From assembly GCA_002706765.1 (NCBI GenBank), contig PAJV01000078.1:1-64000 (forward strand): 64,000 nucleotides of DNA. The letters are read 5' to 3'. This stretch comes from Gimesia sp. GTDB lineage: Bacteria; Planctomycetota; Planctomycetia; Planctomycetales; Planctomycetaceae. Of the stretch, positions 9,383 to 18,671 are shown in pieces. Every line of letters starts with the position of its first letter. Position 1 is the stretch's first letter. Both the position numbers and the translations under genes were made by a program. The notes under the pieces are model-generated. The model searched no databases. It saw only the letters and a list, made by a program, of their open reading frames with translations, and was not told where the DNA came from.

Positions 9383-10450
9383 TTGACGATTGAGTTCAGC
9401 TGTCCCGGATGCGAAAAAGTCCTGAAAACTTCCGATGACAAGGCAGGTCGTCGTGCGAAATGTCCCCAGTGTGGAGAACCGATCACGGTGCCAGCCACAC
9501 AGGAACCGGATCTGATAGACGATGGTTTCGAGCAGTTTGATGCCGAGATAACTGTTCCGGAAAGTGAAAGCTTTCTGGCCGGTTCTGATTCTCCCGCAGA
9601 CGTTCAATGTCCCATGTGTGGTGCTGCCAATCCGCATGATGCACTGATGTGCGACTACTGTGGGGAGGTGATTCAAAAGTCGGCCAACCAGAAATGGGAA
9701 CCAAATCAGATTAAGGTTGCCGAGGTCTTTTCTCGCTCATGGCAATTATATACCGAGCATCTGGGACTTTGTGTGGCTGTGCCATTTCTGGCTAGTCTGC
9801 TGGGCGGGCTGGCTGTGGCGGCAATCTTTTTTGCAGGATTTGCGATTGTATATGCGACGAGAGATCTCTTTCTCAATAATGGTCCGCTTGCTGTTCTGAT
9901 GGGAGGGGGAGGGTTTCTGATCTTCTTCATCGCTCTTGTGATGATACTTAATTATCTTGAAGCAGGCACTCAGATTGTTTTGCTCAAAATTGCCTTTGGG
10001 GAAGAAACTGAGTTGAATGATCTCTTTACCGGAGGCCGCTTTGTGCTGAGACTGATTCTGTGCGGTTTCGTATTTCAACTGGTGGTCGGGTTTGGCAATA
10101 TGATCTTCTTTATGATCGGCTTATTTCTGAGTTTACTGTTCTGGCCTTATCCCTATCTGCTGATCGATCGGGATCTACCTGGTATCGAAGCCTTTACCAG
10201 TTCATTAGACCTCACGAAAAAGAACCTGCTGAGCATGATGCTTGTCTTTCTGGCAATTATCGGAATCCCTGTTTTGCTGGGAACGGGAATTGTTGTCGGC
10301 GGCTTTATGCTGGTTGAGGTTCTGAATGTTTCTCCCTTACCTGTAATACTTGTGGGTGGGATATTTGTCGTTATCGGATTTGTTTTTGTGTACACTTTTC
10401 AGCTTCTGGTGAAGGCTGTTGCTTATCGGTGTATGACCCGAATCGACTGA
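9383..10450 (+). CDS. Zinc-ribbon membrane protein, paralogue 2
   Basis: This 355-residue tandem duplicate of the gene at 8070 has the same order of parts. The N-terminal ribbon (CPGC, then CPQC) is nearly identical in its VLKTSDDKAGRRAKCPQCGE stretch. A second ribbon (CPMC, then CDYC) lies near residues 75-95, and a multi-pass membrane domain carries FWPYPYLLIDRDLPGIEAF. The N-terminal ribbon and the FWPY motif are far better conserved between the copies than the rest of the membrane domain, which points to them as the functional parts. The start is again TTG (9383), with AAGGCC eight bases upstream. A 212-base gap with no obvious terminator separates the copies. Confidence 0.75.
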   Translation: MTIEFSCPGCEKVLKTSDDKAGRRAKCPQCGEPITVPATQEPDLIDDGFEQFDAEITVPESESFLAGSDSPADVQCPMCGAANPHDALMCDYCGEVIQKSANQKWEPNQIKVAEVFSRSWQLYTEHLGLCVAVPFLASLLGGLAVAAIFFAGFAIVYATRDLFLNNGPLAVLMGGGGFLIFFIALVMILNYLEAGTQIVLLKIAFGEETELNDLFTGGRFVLRLILCGFVFQLVVGFGNMIFFMIGLFLSLLFWPYPYLLIDRDLPGIEAFTSSLDLTKKNLLSMMLVFLAIIGIPVLLGTGIVVGGFMLVEVLNVSPLPVILVGGIFVVIGFVFVYTFQLLVKAVAYRCMTRID

Positions 10451-10731
10451 ATGAGCTGTTGGAAATGTGAATCCAGTCCGTGCAGACTCTTCCCGACCTG
10501 CTTACGTCATATTAAATCCGGTTTCAGAGCGGGGAGCTGCTCCGGGGGTTTTACGGCAGGGACTCTGATTTGCTATGATACGAGCCGTCAAGCGAGGCGG
10601 TGGTGCTTCGTGTAGTGTACATTAACCGGGATTCAGGTTAATGGTGGCATCTTCCGGGCGATTCAAGCCAATTCTTTTCGTTGGGATGAAACGCAGCAGG
10701 GCGAGATGCATTTCAGTGTGTGGAAGTAAGC

Positions 10732-11802
10732 ATGGTACGAGAGCCTGTCATTAAAGGCGATGATGAACCGGAAGAAGACTCTACGGGCAATGGAGGCGGC
10801 TGGGATTCCAGTTTTCTGGCCGACGACGCCGAGTATGATGATGCGTTGCGACCTCAGCGTCTGAGTGAAGTCGTGGGGCAGCGGGCTGTCGTGGAGCGGC
10901 TGGAAGTCTTTCTGGATGCGACCCGCAAGCGGAATGAACCTCTGGGGCACTTGCTGCTGGATGGTCCTCCCGGGTTGGGGAAAACCACTTTGGCGTCAGT
11001 GCTGCCTCGCGAGCTGGGAACGGAACTGCAGATTACCTCGGGCCCCTCATTGAGCGCCCCCAAAGATTTACTGCCCTATCTGACGAATGCCAGCCACGGT
11101 TCCTTTCTGTTTATTGATGAGATTCACCGGATGCCGGCGGCCGTCGAGGAATTTATCTATCCCGCAATGGAAGATTTCCGGGTGGATATCACTTTGGGTG
11201 AAGGTCTCAACGCGCGGACTGTCAATATGAAGCTGCAGAAGTTTACCGTGATTGGTGCGACAACCCGCAGCGGGATGCTGACGGCTCCATTGCGGGATCG
11301 TTTTGTCCGCCGCGAACATCTGGATTTTTATGAAGATCTGGAACTGGTGGAAATCGTCCGCAGAAACGCCCGCAAGTTGAGAACACCCATTACCGATGAC
11401 GCTGCCTATGAAATCGCCCGCCGCAGTCGGGGCACGCCTCGGAAAGCCAATAATCTATTGCGCTGGGCGCGCGACTTTGCGACCAGCAAAGCCGACGGTA
11501 ATATTACCAACGACGTAGTCAAACGCGCCTTTGAAATGCTGGAGATTGATCAGCTGGGTCTGGAACGCCAGGATCGGCGGTACCTGGAGGCTCTGGTGAA
11601 AACGTTTTCCGGTGGGCCTGCTGGCGTACAGGCTCTGGGGCACACCTTGAACATCCCGGCGGATACCCTGGAGGACGAAGTAGAACCGTTCTTATTGCGC
11701 TGTGGATTTATCCAGCGTTCGCCCCGAGGCCGTGTGGTCACGATGGCCGCCATGGAACATTTAAACCTGAACCCGCCTGCGGGTGGCAGTCTCTTCAGAT
11801 AG
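10732..11802 (+). CDS. ruvB: Holliday junction branch migration ATPase RuvB
   Basis: RuvB is the hexameric AAA+ motor that, with RuvA, drives branch migration of Holliday junctions. The 356-residue protein shows the RuvB N-terminal signature [12 protein letters not shown], Walker [10 protein letters not shown] at 78-86, Walker B FIDEIHR, sensor [15 protein letters not shown], and the C-terminal winged helix with [11 protein letters not shown] place the start at ATG 10732 because GGAAG sits five bases upstream; an in-frame GTG at 10720 is possible. A weak sigma-70-like promoter (TATGAT at 10574-10579 with TTACGG 17 bases before it) lies upstream. The first 25 residues are an acidic extension. 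ruvA and ruvC are not in the window. Confidence 0.97.
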   Translation: MVREPVIKGDDEPEEDSTGNGGGWDSSFLADDAEYDDALRPQRLSEVVGQRAVVERLEVFLDATRKRNEPLGHLLLDGPPGLGKTTLASVLPRELGTELQITSGPSLSAPKDLLPYLTNASHGSFLFIDEIHRMPAAVEEFIYPAMEDFRVDITLGEGLNARTVNMKLQKFTVIGATTRSGMLTAPLRDRFVRREHLDFYEDLELVEIVRRNARKLRTPITDDAAYEIARRSRGTPRKANNLLRWARDFATSKADGNITNDVVKRAFEMLEIDQLGLERQDRRYLEALVKTFSGGPAGVQALGHTLNIPADTLEDEVEPFLLRCGFIQRSPRGRVVTMAAMEHLNLNPPAGGSLFR

Positions 11803-11841
11803 TTGTCTGAATTTCAACCATTTATTACACAAAGCAGAACT

Positions 11842-13674
11842 ATGAGTCAGTCCGTTTCTTACGATTATGATGTTGTTGTAGTTGGTGCAGGGCACGCTGG
11901 TTGCGAAGCCGCACTGGCAGCAGCGCGGCTCGGAGCAAAAACAGCCCTCTTAACCATGAACTGCGATACCGTAGGTCAGATGAGCTGTAACCCGGCGATT
12001 GGCGGAGTGGCGAAAGGGCAGATCGTTCGCGAAATCGATGCCCTGGGTGGTGAAATGGGCCGCGTCATCGACGAGACCGGAATCCAGTTCCGCATGCTCA
12101 ATCTTTCCAAAGGCCCTGCCATGCATAGCCCCCGGGCACAGGCAGACAAAAAAGCCTATCAGTTCTGTATGAAGTGGAAGGTGGAACAACAGGACAATCT
12201 GGCGCTGAGGCAGGAAATCGTGAAAAGTCTGATCGTGGAAAACGATCAGATCACCGGAGTGCAGGTCCACGGCGATGCGACCTATCGTGCCCGCGCAGTG
12301 ATTCTGACCACAGGGACGTTCCTGCAGGCGATCATGCACACGGGGGAAGCTAAGACAAAAGGAGGACGCGCAGGAGAAGGGACAACGGGAACCCTGTCTG
12401 ACAGCCTGGCTCAATTGGGCTTTGAATTACAGCGATTCAAAACGGGGACTCCGGCGCGACTGAATGGCCGCACGATTGATTTTTCAGTGCTGGAAGAACA
12501 ACCCGGGGATGAACGTCCCCAGCCCTTCTCGTATCTGACTGAGAAACTGACTCAACAGCAGATGCCCTGTTATCTGACCGAAACCAACGAGCACGTGCAT
12601 CGTCTGATCAATGAGAATCTGCATCGGGCTCCCATGTACTCCGGCCAGATCAACTCCACCGGCCCACGGTATTGTCCTTCCATCGAAGATAAAGTAGTGC
12701 GATTCTCAGAACGCAATTCACATCAGATTTTCCTGGAACCGGAAGGCCGTTATACGAACGAGTATTACTGCAATGGGATTTCAACAAGTCTCCCCCGTGA
12801 TGTGCAGGATGAAATGATCCATTCCATACGGGGTCTGGAAAAAACGGAAATCATGCGGTACGGCTACGCTGTCGAATATGATTTTGCAACTCCCACTCAG
12901 TTGAAACCGACGCTGGAAACGAAGCGGGTTGCAGGGCTCTATTTTGCAGGACAGTTGAACGGGACGACCGGCTATGAGGAAGCAGCTGGCCAGGGATTGC
13001 TGGCAGGTTTAAATGCGGCTTTGAAAATTGCCGGAAAAGAAGATCTGATTCTGGATCGAAACGAAGCTTACCTGGGTGTGCTGATTGATGACCTGGTGAC
13101 GAAAGGCGTTGATGAGCCCTACCGAATGTTTACATCACGGGCAGAATTCCGGTTACTGCTCAGGCAGGATAATGCGGATCGGCGGATGACTCCCATTGGC
13201 TATCGCGTCGGATCTGTGGATCAGGAACGCTGGAATCAGTACCAGGCGTACGAAGCAGAAATCGCACAGATCATGGAATTCATTCGGGGGCACCGGCATC
13301 AGGGACAGACTCTGGAAGAATGGTTGCGACGACAGGATACCGGCTGGGATGAGATCTGCGGATTTGCGCCGGAATTAAAAGCGATCCCGCTCTCTGAACG
13401 GGCGGTTCAGCAGACGCTCATTGAAGTTCAATACGCAGGCTATATCAAGCGCCAGACTGCCGAGATCGAGAAGCAGAAAAATGTGGAAACTCTGCACATT
13501 CCGGATCATATCGACTACCAGCTGGTCCCCAATCTGCGAAATGAAGCTAAGGAAAAACTGAGCCGCGTCAAGCCACGCAGTGTCGGGCAGGCGGGGAGAA
13601 TCAGCGGAGTTACTCCGGCTGACCTGACGGTTTTAGTACTTTATTTAAACAGTTCCAGCCGTCTGGCAACTTAA
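11842..13674 (+). CDS. mnmG: tRNA uridine-5-carboxymethylaminomethyl modification enzyme MnmG
   Basis: MnmG is the FAD-dependent enzyme that, with the GTPase MnmE, installs the carboxymethylaminomethyl group at U34 of certain tRNAs. The 610-residue protein has the N-terminal FAD-binding loop VVGAGHAGCEAA, the GidA signatures SCNPAIGGVAKGQ and GTTGYEEAAGQG, and the C-terminal helical domain ending in AGRISGVTPADL. It is the usual length. ATG 11842 is preferred because it places the FAD loop at the usual distance from the N terminus; translation could also begin at TTG 11803, immediately after the ruvB stop, but that adds a non-homologous leader. The 39-base gap suggests co-transcription with ruvB. 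mnmE is not in the window. Confidence 0.97.
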   Translation: MSQSVSYDYDVVVVGAGHAGCEAALAAARLGAKTALLTMNCDTVGQMSCNPAIGGVAKGQIVREIDALGGEMGRVIDETGIQFRMLNLSKGPAMHSPRAQADKKAYQFCMKWKVEQQDNLALRQEIVKSLIVENDQITGVQVHGDATYRARAVILTTGTFLQAIMHTGEAKTKGGRAGEGTTGTLSDSLAQLGFELQRFKTGTPARLNGRTIDFSVLEEQPGDERPQPFSYLTEKLTQQQMPCYLTETNEHVHRLINENLHRAPMYSGQINSTGPRYCPSIEDKVVRFSERNSHQIFLEPEGRYTNEYYCNGISTSLPRDVQDEMIHSIRGLEKTEIMRYGYAVEYDFATPTQLKPTLETKRVAGLYFAGQLNGTTGYEEAAGQGLLAGLNAALKIAGKEDLILDRNEAYLGVLIDDLVTKGVDEPYRMFTSRAEFRLLLRQDNADRRMTPIGYRVGSVDQERWNQYQAYEAEIAQIMEFIRGHRHQGQTLEEWLRRQDTGWDEICGFAPELKAIPLSERAVQQTLIEVQYAGYIKRQTAEIEKQKNVETLHIPDHIDYQLVPNLRNEAKEKLSRVKPRSVGQAGRISGVTPADLTVLVLYLNSSSRLAT

Positions 13675-14220
13675 AGAAGGCCCCCGCAGGTAGCCAGGAA
13701 TTCCTAACTCTTTGCTGCGCCAGCAGTTTTTGCAAATTTTCCATGTCCATTCGAGCCCCAGCAAAGGCTCTCCCAAGCCGATTCCAGCCTTTTGCAATGA
13801 GTGTAAGTGTAGGATCAGTCTGTGTTTATTTCAATAATTCAGTCAAGATAGCGAATGCGTGTTGACCATATCGTCAGAATAGATACAATCGGAGTTATTG
13901 ATAATACTGGTAAAGTCAAGCGGTATTGAAAGTTTTGGCGTTTGTATCTATGTGGGATACTTAAAGCGACTGGAAAATCAGTAGCGTTTGGCAAGTGAAC
14001 GGGCCACAGAACTGCACCTTGGAGGATGCGGTTTTTTATCGCTTTACCTTATATTCAGGTAAATAGGTAAGAGGCTGATTATGGAGATGTCAGTTTCAAG
14101 CAGTGGTGTTGATGATCGGGTCATCACTACTTCTGCGCAGGGGCTCGGTTATTGCATGTTGTAATAGCCTTACAGCGCTTGGTCTTTCCCGCATCACAGA
14201 AGCGGGTCTTCAAAGGATGG
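13675..14220 (+). other. Intergenic region, 546 bases
   Basis: No convincing gene, tRNA or terminator is visible here. One short open frame at 14081-14164 would encode 27 residues and has AAGAGG eight bases before its ATG; it might be a leader peptide for the response-regulator gene, but nothing else supports it. The length suggests a long 5' leader or several promoters in front of the regulator. Confidence 0.5.
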
Positions 14221-14817
14221 ATGAGCAATATGAAAACGGTCTTTACCACGGGCGAAGCCGCAAAGATTTGCAAAGTGAGTCAACAAACGATTATTCGCTG
14301 TTTCGATTCAGGCCAATTAAAGGGATTTCGGGTGCCCGGCTCTCGCTTTCGTAGAATTCCGCGCGATGTCTTGTTTAAGTTTATGAAAGACAACGGAATT
14401 CCTACTGATGCCCTGGAAAGTGGAAAACGTAAGGCTTTAATCGTAGACGACGATGAAGAGCTGGTAGAATTGATCCGTGACGTGCTGGAAGCGGATTCCC
14501 GCTTCGAAATTCGCGTCGCCAATAATGGCTTTGATGCCGGAATGATGGTTAAGGAATACCATCCTGACATTATCATTCTGGATGTCATGCTGCCTGATAT
14601 CAACGGTAAGGAAGTCTGTCAGCGGGTTCGCAGCGATTCGTCGATGGACGATGTCAAAATTATCTGCATCAGTGGTATGGTGGAAGCAGACAAGATTGAT
14701 GATCTGAAAGCGGCCGGTGCAAATGACTTCATGCAGAAGCCATTTGAAGTCGAGCAGCTGGCAGATCGTGTCTGTACGCTTCTGAATCTGGAATCCGTTC
14801 ATAATACAGCCGGCTGA
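14221..14817 (+). CDS. Response regulator with N-terminal MerR/excisionase-type helix-turn-helix
   Basis: Residues 5-55 form a MerR/Xis-like DNA-binding unit (FTTGEAAKICKVSQQTII followed by the wing GFRVPGSRFRRIP). After a short linker comes a complete CheY-like receiver from about residue 75: acidic pair at DDDEE, phospho-acceptor Asp 121 in ILDVMLPD, the Ser of ICISG, and Lys 173 in MQKPF. The order is inverted relative to most response regulators, where the receiver is N-terminal, so phosphorylation probably modulates a dedicated DNA reader. The start is either ATG 14221 or ATG 14230; the first has AAAGGA just upstream. The histidine kinase gene begins 83 bases downstream and is the likely partner. 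Confidence 0.88.
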   Translation: MSNMKTVFTTGEAAKICKVSQQTIIRCFDSGQLKGFRVPGSRFRRIPRDVLFKFMKDNGIPTDALESGKRKALIVDDDEELVELIRDVLEADSRFEIRVANNGFDAGMMVKEYHPDIIILDVMLPDINGKEVCQRVRSDSSMDDVKIICISGMVEADKIDDLKAAGANDFMQKPFEVEQLADRVCTLLNLESVHNTAG

Positions 14818-14900
14818 TTTCAGTGTCAGGTGAAATATCAGTGACATGACGATCGGATTGCGCTTCCGATCGTCGTGGATACTGCTGTATGGAGCGTCAG

Positions 14901-16166
14901 ATGGCGAACGAAACCGGTGGAGTAAGCCTTGGCCTGCCGGATGTTTTTTACCGACGCCTGTTTTCATTGATCCCGGTTGAATCGTTGGATTCAGTTTTGG
15001 GAGAACTGGCAGCAGTCTGGTGCGAAGCCACATCTGTAGAAGCCGCTTACCTGATTCATTTCGATCAGACTTCCCTGGAACTGAATGCCGGGATATTCTG
15101 TTACTCCCAGGCGGGAGCGGAGTGTTTCACTCAGTCGTCGATACGCATTGAGCAGAGCCGTTCCCTCCTCGAGCAGGCTCGTCAGGTTGCCGAGCAGGCA
15201 CGCCTGTTTTCCTTGATTTCCAGCAGCCCCGTCCATTTTGTCCCGATCCCCTGTCATCAGAATTCACTGACGGGTGTGTTTCTGTTCTCGACACACAGTC
15301 TGGTTGACACGCTTTCTCTGATTTCTGACTTAACAGAGATCAGTCGTCGTCTTTTCCTGCTGGCGTTGGGAACAGGAGTTCCCGGTCACTCTCAAGATGG
15401 TGACTCTCAACATCAGGACTGTCAGTCCTGCCAGAGCATTGTGGAGCCAGGGATCCCTGCAAGTCGGCGGATTTTACCGAGTACCGACAAACTGGAAGCG
15501 ATGGCCGAATTTGCTGCTGGTGCCGGACATGAGATCAACAACCCTGTCGCAACAATAGTCGGGCGCGTGCAGATGCTGCTGAGGCATGAGACAGATCCGG
15601 AACGCAGGCAGTCACTGGCCACGATTGGTGGACAAGCCTATCGAATCAGGGATATGATTGGCGATGCCATGCTGTTTGGTCGTCCGCCTGCGCCCTGCCT
15701 ATCAGCAGTCAATCTTTCTAAAGCGATCGAGGACGTTCAATATAGCCTGAGTGAAGCGATTCTCACTTCAGGGGTTCAACTGATGGTTACGCTCTCGAAA
15801 GCAGTCTGTCTCCAGGCGGATGAGACTCAATTGAAAGTCGTGATCAGCAATCTGATCCTGAACTGTCTGAACATACTGGAGCCGGGCGGAAAGATAGAAA
15901 TTGCTGCTGAAGAGGAAACGGTGGGAACGGTTTCGATGCTGCATTTACAAATTTCAGACGATGGTCCGGGCCTCTCGGAGCAGGAACAGGAGCATCTGTT
16001 CGATCCTTTTTTTTCTGCCAGACAGGCGGGGCGCGGACTGGGCTTTGGTCTTTCCAAATGCTGGCGGATTATTGATCTGCATCGGGGCCGAATTGAGGCA
16101 GAAACGATTCCAGGGAGAGGCGTGACGTTTCATATTTTCTGGCCCATTCATCCGACAGAGAAATAG
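14901..16166 (+). CDS. Soluble sensor histidine kinase
   Basis: The 421-residue protein has no transmembrane segment or signal peptide. The first 170 or so residues look like a GAF-type sensory domain (CEATSVEAAYLIHFDQTSL; later VHFVPIPCHQNSLTGVFLFS), but this is a weak assignment. A Cys- and His-rich linker (about 170-190) carries a CQSCQS motif that could bind metal or sense redox state. The HisKA box GAGHEINNPVATIVGR places the phospho-accepting His at 210, followed by the HATPase domain: N box SNLILNCLNI, G1 DDGPGLS and G2 GRGLGFGLSK. The start is ATG 14901, with GGAG six bases upstream; ATG 14889 is the alternative. It follows the response regulator, so a two-component pair acting on a cytoplasmic signal is likely. 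Confidence 0.88.
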   Translation: MANETGGVSLGLPDVFYRRLFSLIPVESLDSVLGELAAVWCEATSVEAAYLIHFDQTSLELNAGIFCYSQAGAECFTQSSIRIEQSRSLLEQARQVAEQARLFSLISSSPVHFVPIPCHQNSLTGVFLFSTHSLVDTLSLISDLTEISRRLFLLALGTGVPGHSQDGDSQHQDCQSCQSIVEPGIPASRRILPSTDKLEAMAEFAAGAGHEINNPVATIVGRVQMLLRHETDPERRQSLATIGGQAYRIRDMIGDAMLFGRPPAPCLSAVNLSKAIEDVQYSLSEAILTSGVQLMVTLSKAVCLQADETQLKVVISNLILNCLNILEPGGKIEIAAEEETVGTVSMLHLQISDDGPGLSEQEQEHLFDPFFSARQAGRGLGFGLSKCWRIIDLHRGRIEAETIPGRGVTFHIFWPIHPTEK

Positions 16167-16330
16167 CAGGTGAATGGATTCTGGAAACTCACTGCTTTCT
16201 GAAATCATCGCTTGCAGATCAGGCTGGGATCGGTTTCAATATATCCAGCAGGACGTTCACTGGAAGGCGCGATTGAGGATGATTTCAATCTGCCGGACCG
16301 ATCTTTATTGATTTAGCAGCCTGAGGGACG

Positions 16331-18490
16331 ATGGCGGCGATTCATTCATTGCTGATTATTTTAACCAGCTTGCTGGTACAGACGGATCAGATTACGGATG
16401 TGCCCCTCCAGAAAGAGCCTGCCCGCTACGAGATAAACGCCCCCAATATTGCCGTAATAGGCATACCCGTCAGTCAGGTCACACTGCGTGCACTCAACCT
16501 GGATGGAACTCTCGATACCGAATTCTCGGGGCACCCCAAACAGATTATTGGCCTGGAATTCTGGGTCAGAGACGTTGATACGGCATTACCCCCGTTTGAA
16601 AACGGAGTCCTCGAGCTCAAGACGGACCTGGCACAAAATCAGAAGGTCTTCATTACTGCGGATACGATAGTTGTTGACCCTGACAGTCGTCGCACTGCTA
16701 CGACCGCGGTATATCGAATCTCACGCTGGTTAAGCCTGCTGCCTCCGATTGTCGCTGTCATCCTTGCGATCTGGTTTCGCAATATTATCCTGGCATTGCT
16801 GGTCAGCATCTGGCTCGGCGCAGTCATCTTATCGCACGGTAACCTGTTTCTGGGGTTCGTACATACTCTGGATACGTTCGTGATTCATGAGATCGTTGAG
16901 CCGGGAAGCAGCAGTTATTCCCATATGATGATCATTCTGTTTACGATGTTTCTAGGCGCGATGGTGGGGGTCATGTCAGCCGGCGGGGGGACTGCCGCGC
17001 TGGTCAATCGACTTTCACGTTACGCAACGAAGCGTGAGCACAGCCAGTTGATGACCTGGTTCATGGGGCTGGTGATCTTTTTTGATGATTATGCTAACTC
17101 ATTGCTGGTGGGAACCTCAATGCGTCCCTTTACGGACCGAATGAAAGTTTCGCGGGAGAAGCTGGCATTCCTGGTGGATTCCACAGCGGCACCGGTCTCC
17201 GGGATTGCGATAATTTCGACCTGGGTTGGCGTGGAAATCGGATATATTGCCGATACCTACAGCAGCCTGGGGATCAGCGAAGATTATTACACCACATTTT
17301 TATACAGTCTGCCTTATCGGTTCTATCCCTTACACCTATTGGCATTTGTCTGGTTAGTGGCTTATCTGGGAAATGATTATGGTCCGATGCTCAAAGCGGA
17401 AACACGTGCGATTGCCTATAACCAGCTCGTGCGACCGGGGCGTTTTAATATCGTGGAAGCTGAGCTGGGAGCCGAGAATGGTGAGCTGGCACGTCGTCAA
17501 CTGTTACGGAACGCTTTGATTCCACTCTCGGCATTACTAGGACTGTCGTTGATTGGTCTGTGGTGGACGGGCTCGATCGAGATAGATCGGCTGAATCTGG
17601 AAAAGCTGCAGCAGGGGAAACCGTTACTGGACAAATCGATGAGTAAGATCCTGGAGCACGCTTCACCGAATCGCGTTCTGCTGATTTCGTCTTTTCTGGC
17701 TTCCATCGCGGCGGTCGCCAGTTGCAGTTTTACCAAAGCGCTCTCTTTGAATGAATGTGTTGAGGCCTGGTCTGCAGGAGCGAAAAGCATGTTCCTGGCC
17801 ATTCTGATTCTGGTCCTTGCCTGGTCAGTGGCAACAGTCTGTGATGAAAATCATCTGAATACTGCCGGCGTGCTGGTGGAACTGCTTTCGGGCAGCTTGT
17901 CGCCCAACTGGATGCCGACGATTACATTTCTGTTAGCGGCAGCCGTCAGTTTTGCGACCGGCAGTTCCTGGTCAACGATGGGACTGTTGATGCCTTTGTC
18001 GATTTCATTGACATACAGCCTGCTGGTTCCCCTGAATGAAGCGGATCCGAATCATCATCTGATGCTGGGGACGATCGGCGGCGTGCTGGCAGGAGCGATT
18101 TTTGGAGATCACTGTTCGCCGATTTCGGATACGACTGTGCTCTCTTCAGCGGCTTCAGGCTCAGATCATCTGGATCATGTGCTGACACAGATGCCTTATG
18201 CTTTGACGGTTGCCGCTGTCTCCATTTTGTTTGGATATATCCCCGTTGGTTTCGGATTTCAGCCTTATATTCTTTTGCCGGTCGGACTGATTGTATTGTT
18301 TCTGATCCTGCAGTTTTATGGAAAATCAGCAGAAGCGGAGGCTCAAAAACTATTAGATGCCGGGGTGACGGCTGAGGATTTTAACCGTTTTGAGGATCGC
18401 GAAACTGATCAAGGGGGTATAACCGATACGAATGATTCAGCTTCCGAAGACGGCCCAAAGTCCAAAGAAGAGTCAAGTGAAGAGGCCTGA
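16331..18490 (+). CDS. NhaC-family Na+/H+ antiporter-like protein with N-terminal extension
   Basis: From about residue 135 the protein has the multi-pass NhaC/antiporter fold, with characteristic motifs such as GAMVGVMSAGGGTAALV, FFDDYANSLLVG and GAIFGDHCSPISDTTVLSSAASG. This family exchanges Na+ (sometimes with organic substrates) for protons across the cytoplasmic membrane. Two features are unusual. The first 130 or so residues are a hydrophobic signal or anchor followed by a compact beta-rich segment that probably lies outside the membrane. The last 45 or so residues are acidic and soluble. At 719 residues it is well above the usual 450-520. GAGGGA precedes the ATG. It stands alone, so the substrate cannot be inferred from neighbours. 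Confidence 0.85.
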   Translation: MAAIHSLLIILTSLLVQTDQITDVPLQKEPARYEINAPNIAVIGIPVSQVTLRALNLDGTLDTEFSGHPKQIIGLEFWVRDVDTALPPFENGVLELKTDLAQNQKVFITADTIVVDPDSRRTATTAVYRISRWLSLLPPIVAVILAIWFRNIILALLVSIWLGAVILSHGNLFLGFVHTLDTFVIHEIVEPGSSSYSHMMIILFTMFLGAMVGVMSAGGGTAALVNRLSRYATKREHSQLMTWFMGLVIFFDDYANSLLVGTSMRPFTDRMKVSREKLAFLVDSTAAPVSGIAIISTWVGVEIGYIADTYSSLGISEDYYTTFLYSLPYRFYPLHLLAFVWLVAYLGNDYGPMLKAETRAIAYNQLVRPGRFNIVEAELGAENGELARRQLLRNALIPLSALLGLSLIGLWWTGSIEIDRLNLEKLQQGKPLLDKSMSKILEHASPNRVLLISSFLASIAAVASCSFTKALSLNECVEAWSAGAKSMFLAILILVLAWSVATVCDENHLNTAGVLVELLSGSLSPNWMPTITFLLAAAVSFATGSSWSTMGLLMPLSISLTYSLLVPLNEADPNHHLMLGTIGGVLAGAIFGDHCSPISDTTVLSSAASGSDHLDHVLTQMPYALTVAAVSILFGYIPVGFGFQPYILLPVGLIVLFLILQFYGKSAEAEAQKLLDAGVTAEDFNRFEDRETDQGGITDTNDSASEDGPKSKEESSEEA

Positions 18491-18542
18491 AACTGTGTCG
18501 TCGCTTCGATTTGTATGCTATACTCTACCTATAATCCGTAAG

Positions 18543-18638
18543 TTAGACTGTGTCCAGTTTTACAGTAGCGTCTCCAAGTCCATTTGGACCGAGTATAATC
18601 GACTGAGAAACGCTAAGGTTAAATGTGACGCGCTCTAA
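18543..18638 (-). repeat. Dispersed palindromic repeat, copy A
   Basis: This is one of four related elements of about 85-110 bases. Read on the minus strand it begins TTAGAGCGCGTCACATTTAA, contains a hairpin with arms AGCGTTTC and GGAGACGCT around a core including CTCGGTC, and ends CTGTAAAACTGGACACAG then TCTAA. It lies between the antiporter gene and the DapA-family gene, inside the probable promoter or leader of the latter: a TATAAT at 18530-18535 ends just before it. No coding potential is evident. Confidence 0.85.
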
Positions 18639-18671
18639 CGTATCCGTTTTCAGGTACAGGTAGCTCCCCGA

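Noticed and set aside
10551..10579. Sigma-70 promoter for ruvB
   Set aside because: The -10 is good but the -35 (TTACGG) is weak; mentioned under ruvB only.
14081..14164. 27-residue open frame with a ribosome-binding site in front of the response regulator
   Set aside because: Too short and no supporting context; kept only as a possible leader peptide.
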